From Rhopalosiphum padi (Eukaryota; Arthropoda; Insecta; Hemiptera; Aphididae): a DNA stretch of 64,000 bases. Numbering within the stretch: the first letter of the stretch is position 1; each line of letters opens with the position of its first letter. Both the position numbers and the translations under genes were made by a program. A model generated the notes under the pieces. That model saw nothing but the letters and a program-made list of their open reading frames with translations. It ran no database searches and was not told the origin of the DNA. The stretch is from NCBI RefSeq assembly GCF_020882245.1, contig NC_083598.1, positions 43,623,858 through 43,687,857 on the forward strand, in the 5' to 3' direction. Positions 60,296 through 64,000 of this stretch are shown in pieces.

Positions 60296-62028
60296 TATGA
60301 GATTTATTGAATAAAACTCAAGGTTGATTCACCACATATTATGATGATTCAGCTAACATAATCAGTTTCATTCATCTATTCGACGTTACAAACTTTTTTT
60401 TATGAACATCCTTTTTTGTATTTCCTATAGCAGAATAATATGATTCCTTGAATGTTTTAATTATAAACGTACTAAGAACTTATTTATATGTCAATTTAAT
60501 AAATTGAAATAGATTTAATCATGAATGACAGGAACATATTCCAGTAAAATGTTTAATTTAATATTGTATTATTTTAAATTTGGATAGAATTTTTTGATAG
60601 CTAACTGATTAATAATTTTCAAGTCCCGCCTAACTGTATGCAATTTATATTTAACACATAAATAAACTGTACAAATATTTATTACTTAGTCAATAAGTAC
60701 AAACTATATTAATACATCATAAAGTAGATTTTCAAATTCGTATATGTATTAATACAAATATTAAAGCAATTATACAATTAAATAAAGATAAGAACAATTA
60801 TAATGAACTTTAAATGTTAAAAAAATCCATAAATATTAAATGTAATAACGATAAAATAAAAATGTATTTTTAATCGCTTTGAACTAATATAAAAGACGTT
60901 AAATAGGTATGAACCACACAGGTATTAAACACATATACTAATGAAAAATAATCAAATTCACTAAACATTATGGTGTTTATATAAAATGTTACACAATTTT
61001 AAAAACAATAAAATATATTGATAGATAGGTGCTACCTTGACAAGAATGGTAAATGTATATATGTATGTATTACTCCAGCAAACGGAACTCTGGTATAATT
61101 TAAATACAAGAGTTATAAATCAGAAATCTACCGGTATGTCTGTCAGTACCTACCATGTATGCAGTTATGAAATATCATCTTGTCTAATACTTATTGAGTC
61201 GTTTATATATTCATTCATTATTATGCATTTACATTTTTTTTTTTAATACAGATAATCTGAACAATTTTTCATTAATATAAACGAACATTTTGAAATATAA
61301 ATAGAGTTAAAGTATAACGAAAAAAGGAAGATGTAAATTTAATTCATTTAAAGTGAAATTATGTGATTTTCATTCACTCCTTATATTGAGCGAAAGTATT
61401 AATTAAATGATCGTTTTGATAATTGGATTGGCACATATAGGTACCCCAGAGCAATTTTTTTTTTTACTATTCGGCACTCATTAAAACTTTAAAGATGGTT
61501 AATAATTGACGAATCGTTCTAAATTCTATGTTTATACATAACAATTATTATAAAAATATTTTATTTTTGAAAATGTAACAACTAAAAACTTAAGACATCA
61601 TAACTTATAAAAATAATTAAAAATATATTATTACTTTTATCATTTTTTTTATGTCAACATTAAATAAACTTTATGTTAAAAATATATTTTCAAGAACGTT
61701 AATATACCTACTTGATGTAATAATGGCTTTTCACTGTTAAACTAATTACCGTCTATATTCTATAAATTGATTATGCACCAAATAGATTATTAGAATTCCA
61801 ACTAATTCCAAATTATAGAAGGATGATCATAATATGTCTTATATTAATGTAGGTATATACTTAATACTTATATATGAGAAAATTGAATATGATTTTATTA
61901 TTGCAATATAAATGAATACATAAATTATAAATACAAAATGATCTGTTTTTATAACATTATTTTAATTTTTGTTATTTATAAAATGCAAGTTACTTAACAC
62001 TTAAGTATTGTTTTATGTCAATATAATA

Positions 62029-62225
62029 CCAGGTGTTTAATAAGTTCGGAAACTCTTAATTACCGTATACATATTTTGATACTTACATGTGATAATGAAA
62101 GATTACACTGCAATACATTTATAATGTAAAATATTTAATGACTTTATTAATTAGGTATATCATATTGTCGTTTATCATCAGTTCCGATTATTCTAATAGC
62201 CGTTTCCAAACTTATTTAACACCCT
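62029..62225. mobile_element. Small MITE with 24-bp inverted ends
   Basis: The left end AGGTGTTTAATAAGTTCGG and the inverted right end AGGGTGTTAAATAAGTTTGG form long imperfect terminal inverted repeats around a 150-bp AT-rich core. About 197 bp, non-coding. Confidence 0.6.
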
Positions 62226-62340
62226 AGTTATTGATTTCTATAAGATTCAAAGAATGTTAGTCAGAAATAATCAAAGTGTTCATAAAAATATGTACTCAAA
62301 TGTAGATTTATTGATATTTACAAACGACAATAAAATATAG

Positions 62341-62398
62341 CATTGATTAAATATATAGGTACATTGAAATATGTATATTGTATATATTTTAATCAATG
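62341..62398. repeat. Long inverted repeat able to form a hairpin
   Basis: CATTGATTAAATATATA and its near-perfect complement (62381-62398, one extra base) flank a 23-nt loop. The size would fit a small RNA hairpin or a minimal inverted-repeat element; nothing identifies it as a known RNA. Confidence 0.5.
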
Positions 62399-64000
62399 TA
62401 AACAGTAAGTAACCGTATAGGTATCTAGTAGGTATAATATAGTTGCAATTTGTCACGATCGCGATGTTTGAATCATTTATTAGTATAACATGAGATTTGA
62501 TTTAATAAAATAAAAATGTTTTATTTAATTTGTAGATTAAATTTTTGGTTTAAATTAAACAATATTTAAACCGAACTCATAACTACACGTAGTTCAGTTT
62601 ACTCGGTTTAAATGCTCATCATCGTCGTTATAATCAAATCCTCTACTAATTCATTGAAACGATGATGCAGATAATTTTAAATTAACTTTAAAAAGTAAAA
62701 AGATGTATCTAACCACATAAAACATTTTTTTTTTTGCTTTCCACCACCAGCAACAGCATGGGGTTTGAATTAATTTCTAGACAGTATCGTGGTGTTTTTC
62801 TCTTTGTTCGATGTTTAATCACCAGGTCCAATCGTTTCTAAAAGCTTTTTGAGCAATAAAAGTATCTAAGACATTGCGAGAAAAGAGCTATGGTAATGAC
62901 GTGGTGATTAAAACCCGCACTATTACAGACACGGTTTTCGACTTAAAGTTCTTTACTGTTAAGTTTTGTCCAATGGACTTGATTAACAATCCTTGTTCTT
63001 TGAAGTATCATATTTTTTAAAAACTAAAATCTAGTTTATTTGTTATTCAAACTATTTTTAGATATATTACGAATGAGTTTTATTGCTTGCTATGTTATTT
63101 ATATTTATAGATATTTAGGAAATTAAAATCGAGACATTTTTATAAAAAATATTGTCAATAAGTTATTAAATATAATAATCGTATTACAAGAATATTGGTA
63201 CCTACCGTTGAATGTTTGGATACGTCTATAGTCATATTCTATCCGAATACAAATATAACCAGATATTTTTGAAAAATGCAGGTATAAAATGTTTATTTAT
63301 TACGGTTAGATGGGTATAATAGTAACGAAAAAAAATAATAGGTAGGTAGAAATTATAATAAATTGATTGGTTGTGAAAGTGCTAATGCAATACCTATTGT
63401 GCATAGTACGCTGTGATGTATTTTTTTTTGTATTTTTACTGTATAAATCAATATTAAACAAACAATACATTTAATTTATTTTAAGCTAATCTGTAATTAA
63501 CTTATAAATCGTGATATAATTTTTTACACGCGAAAAATACAATAATGTGCGATGGTTCTAATGTATTATACGTCTATGACATGGTTGGAAAATGTATCGG
63601 TGTATAAATTAACATTAAACGTTTAGCGCAAAAATAATACTAATGTGTAAATGAGTATGGTGTATATTAGTGTCTATGAAAATATTTAATAAAATTAAAT
63701 TAAAAAATATGTAAAAATATGAGTGTTTTTAACATAGAAATTATTACTACTTACCAACATTATTTTTAACTTTAAATTACGTTTTAAAATCAATGCCTTA
63801 GACCTCAAGAGTCTATAGATTCTAGAATATGTATATACGATTAGTATCTCTGTATAATTATAAAATATTCTCTGTAAAATTGGACTCAAAAACTCCAAAT
63901 ACATATTATTCATTTTGTAGATTGTCACGAATCAAAAGCTATGTAAATTATCTACAATTTTCAGATACATTTTGAATCCGTCGAAACGTCTTTTACAAAG

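Larger units (their letters stand above)
51494..64000 (-). other. Region upstream of the Ig1 exon
   Basis: Should be intron (or contain the first exons) of the DIP-like gene. CpG-richer patches lie at 52.0-52.75 kb, 55.3-56.5 kb and 56.65-57.0 kb; the rest is AT-rich. I looked on the - strand for a phase-0 donor preceded by the first Ig1 cysteine and found none. Confidence 0.4.

Noticed and set aside
61020..61120. A - strand frame ending ...TFTILVK before a GTAGCA donor, considered as the missing first half of Ig1
   Set aside because: The cysteine spacing and the preceding residues do not match the family, and the donor is weak.

Overview
The window is AT-rich eukaryotic DNA with long introns, GT-AG splice sites, many poly(A)/poly(T) and (AT)n/(AAT)n runs, and small terminal-inverted-repeat elements. 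Both recognisable genes belong to insect families. The composition and repeat style suggest a hemipteran, perhaps an aphid, but the species is an inference. Nothing here looks bacterial, plasmid or viral, and I saw no tRNA, rRNA or CRISPR.

Left part (1.9-12.3 kb, + strand): a complete 11-exon gene for an organic anion transporting polypeptide (Oatp/SLCO). Joining the exons at GT-AG sites gives one open frame of 635 codons with 12 membrane segments, the family signature and a 10-cysteine Kazal-like loop. Its introns carry a hAT-like and a pogo-like non-autonomous element.

Middle (12.3-28.3 kb): about 16 kb between the two convergent genes. It is mostly AT-rich with no recognised gene. A CpG-richer block at about 19-22 kb holds one exon-like segment and TATA-like sequence, and a decayed retrotransposon RNase H trace lies near 16.3 kb.

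Right part (28.4-51.5 kb and beyond, - strand): seven 3' exons of a three-Ig-domain cell-surface protein of the DIP/lachesin (IgLON-like) family. They cover the second part of Ig1, all of Ig2 and Ig3, a linker, and a short hydrophobic C-terminus. All six introns between these exons are phase 1. The exon or exons for the signal peptide and the first half of Ig1 were not found between 51.5 kb and the window end. They may lie outside the window, although one signal-peptide-like exon candidate exists at 56.8 kb. The introns are large (up to 10.3 kb) and contain CpG-rich patches, MITE-like elements, a degenerate tandem duplication and an unexplained + strand ORF at 48.1 kb.

The genes are not functionally linked: one is a plasma-membrane solute transporter, the other a neuronal-type adhesion and recognition protein. 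The most unusual items are a forced in-frame choice between two splice donors 4 nt apart in the Oatp gene, the nested unrecognised ORF in a DIP intron, and the orphan exon-like segment at 19.1 kb.
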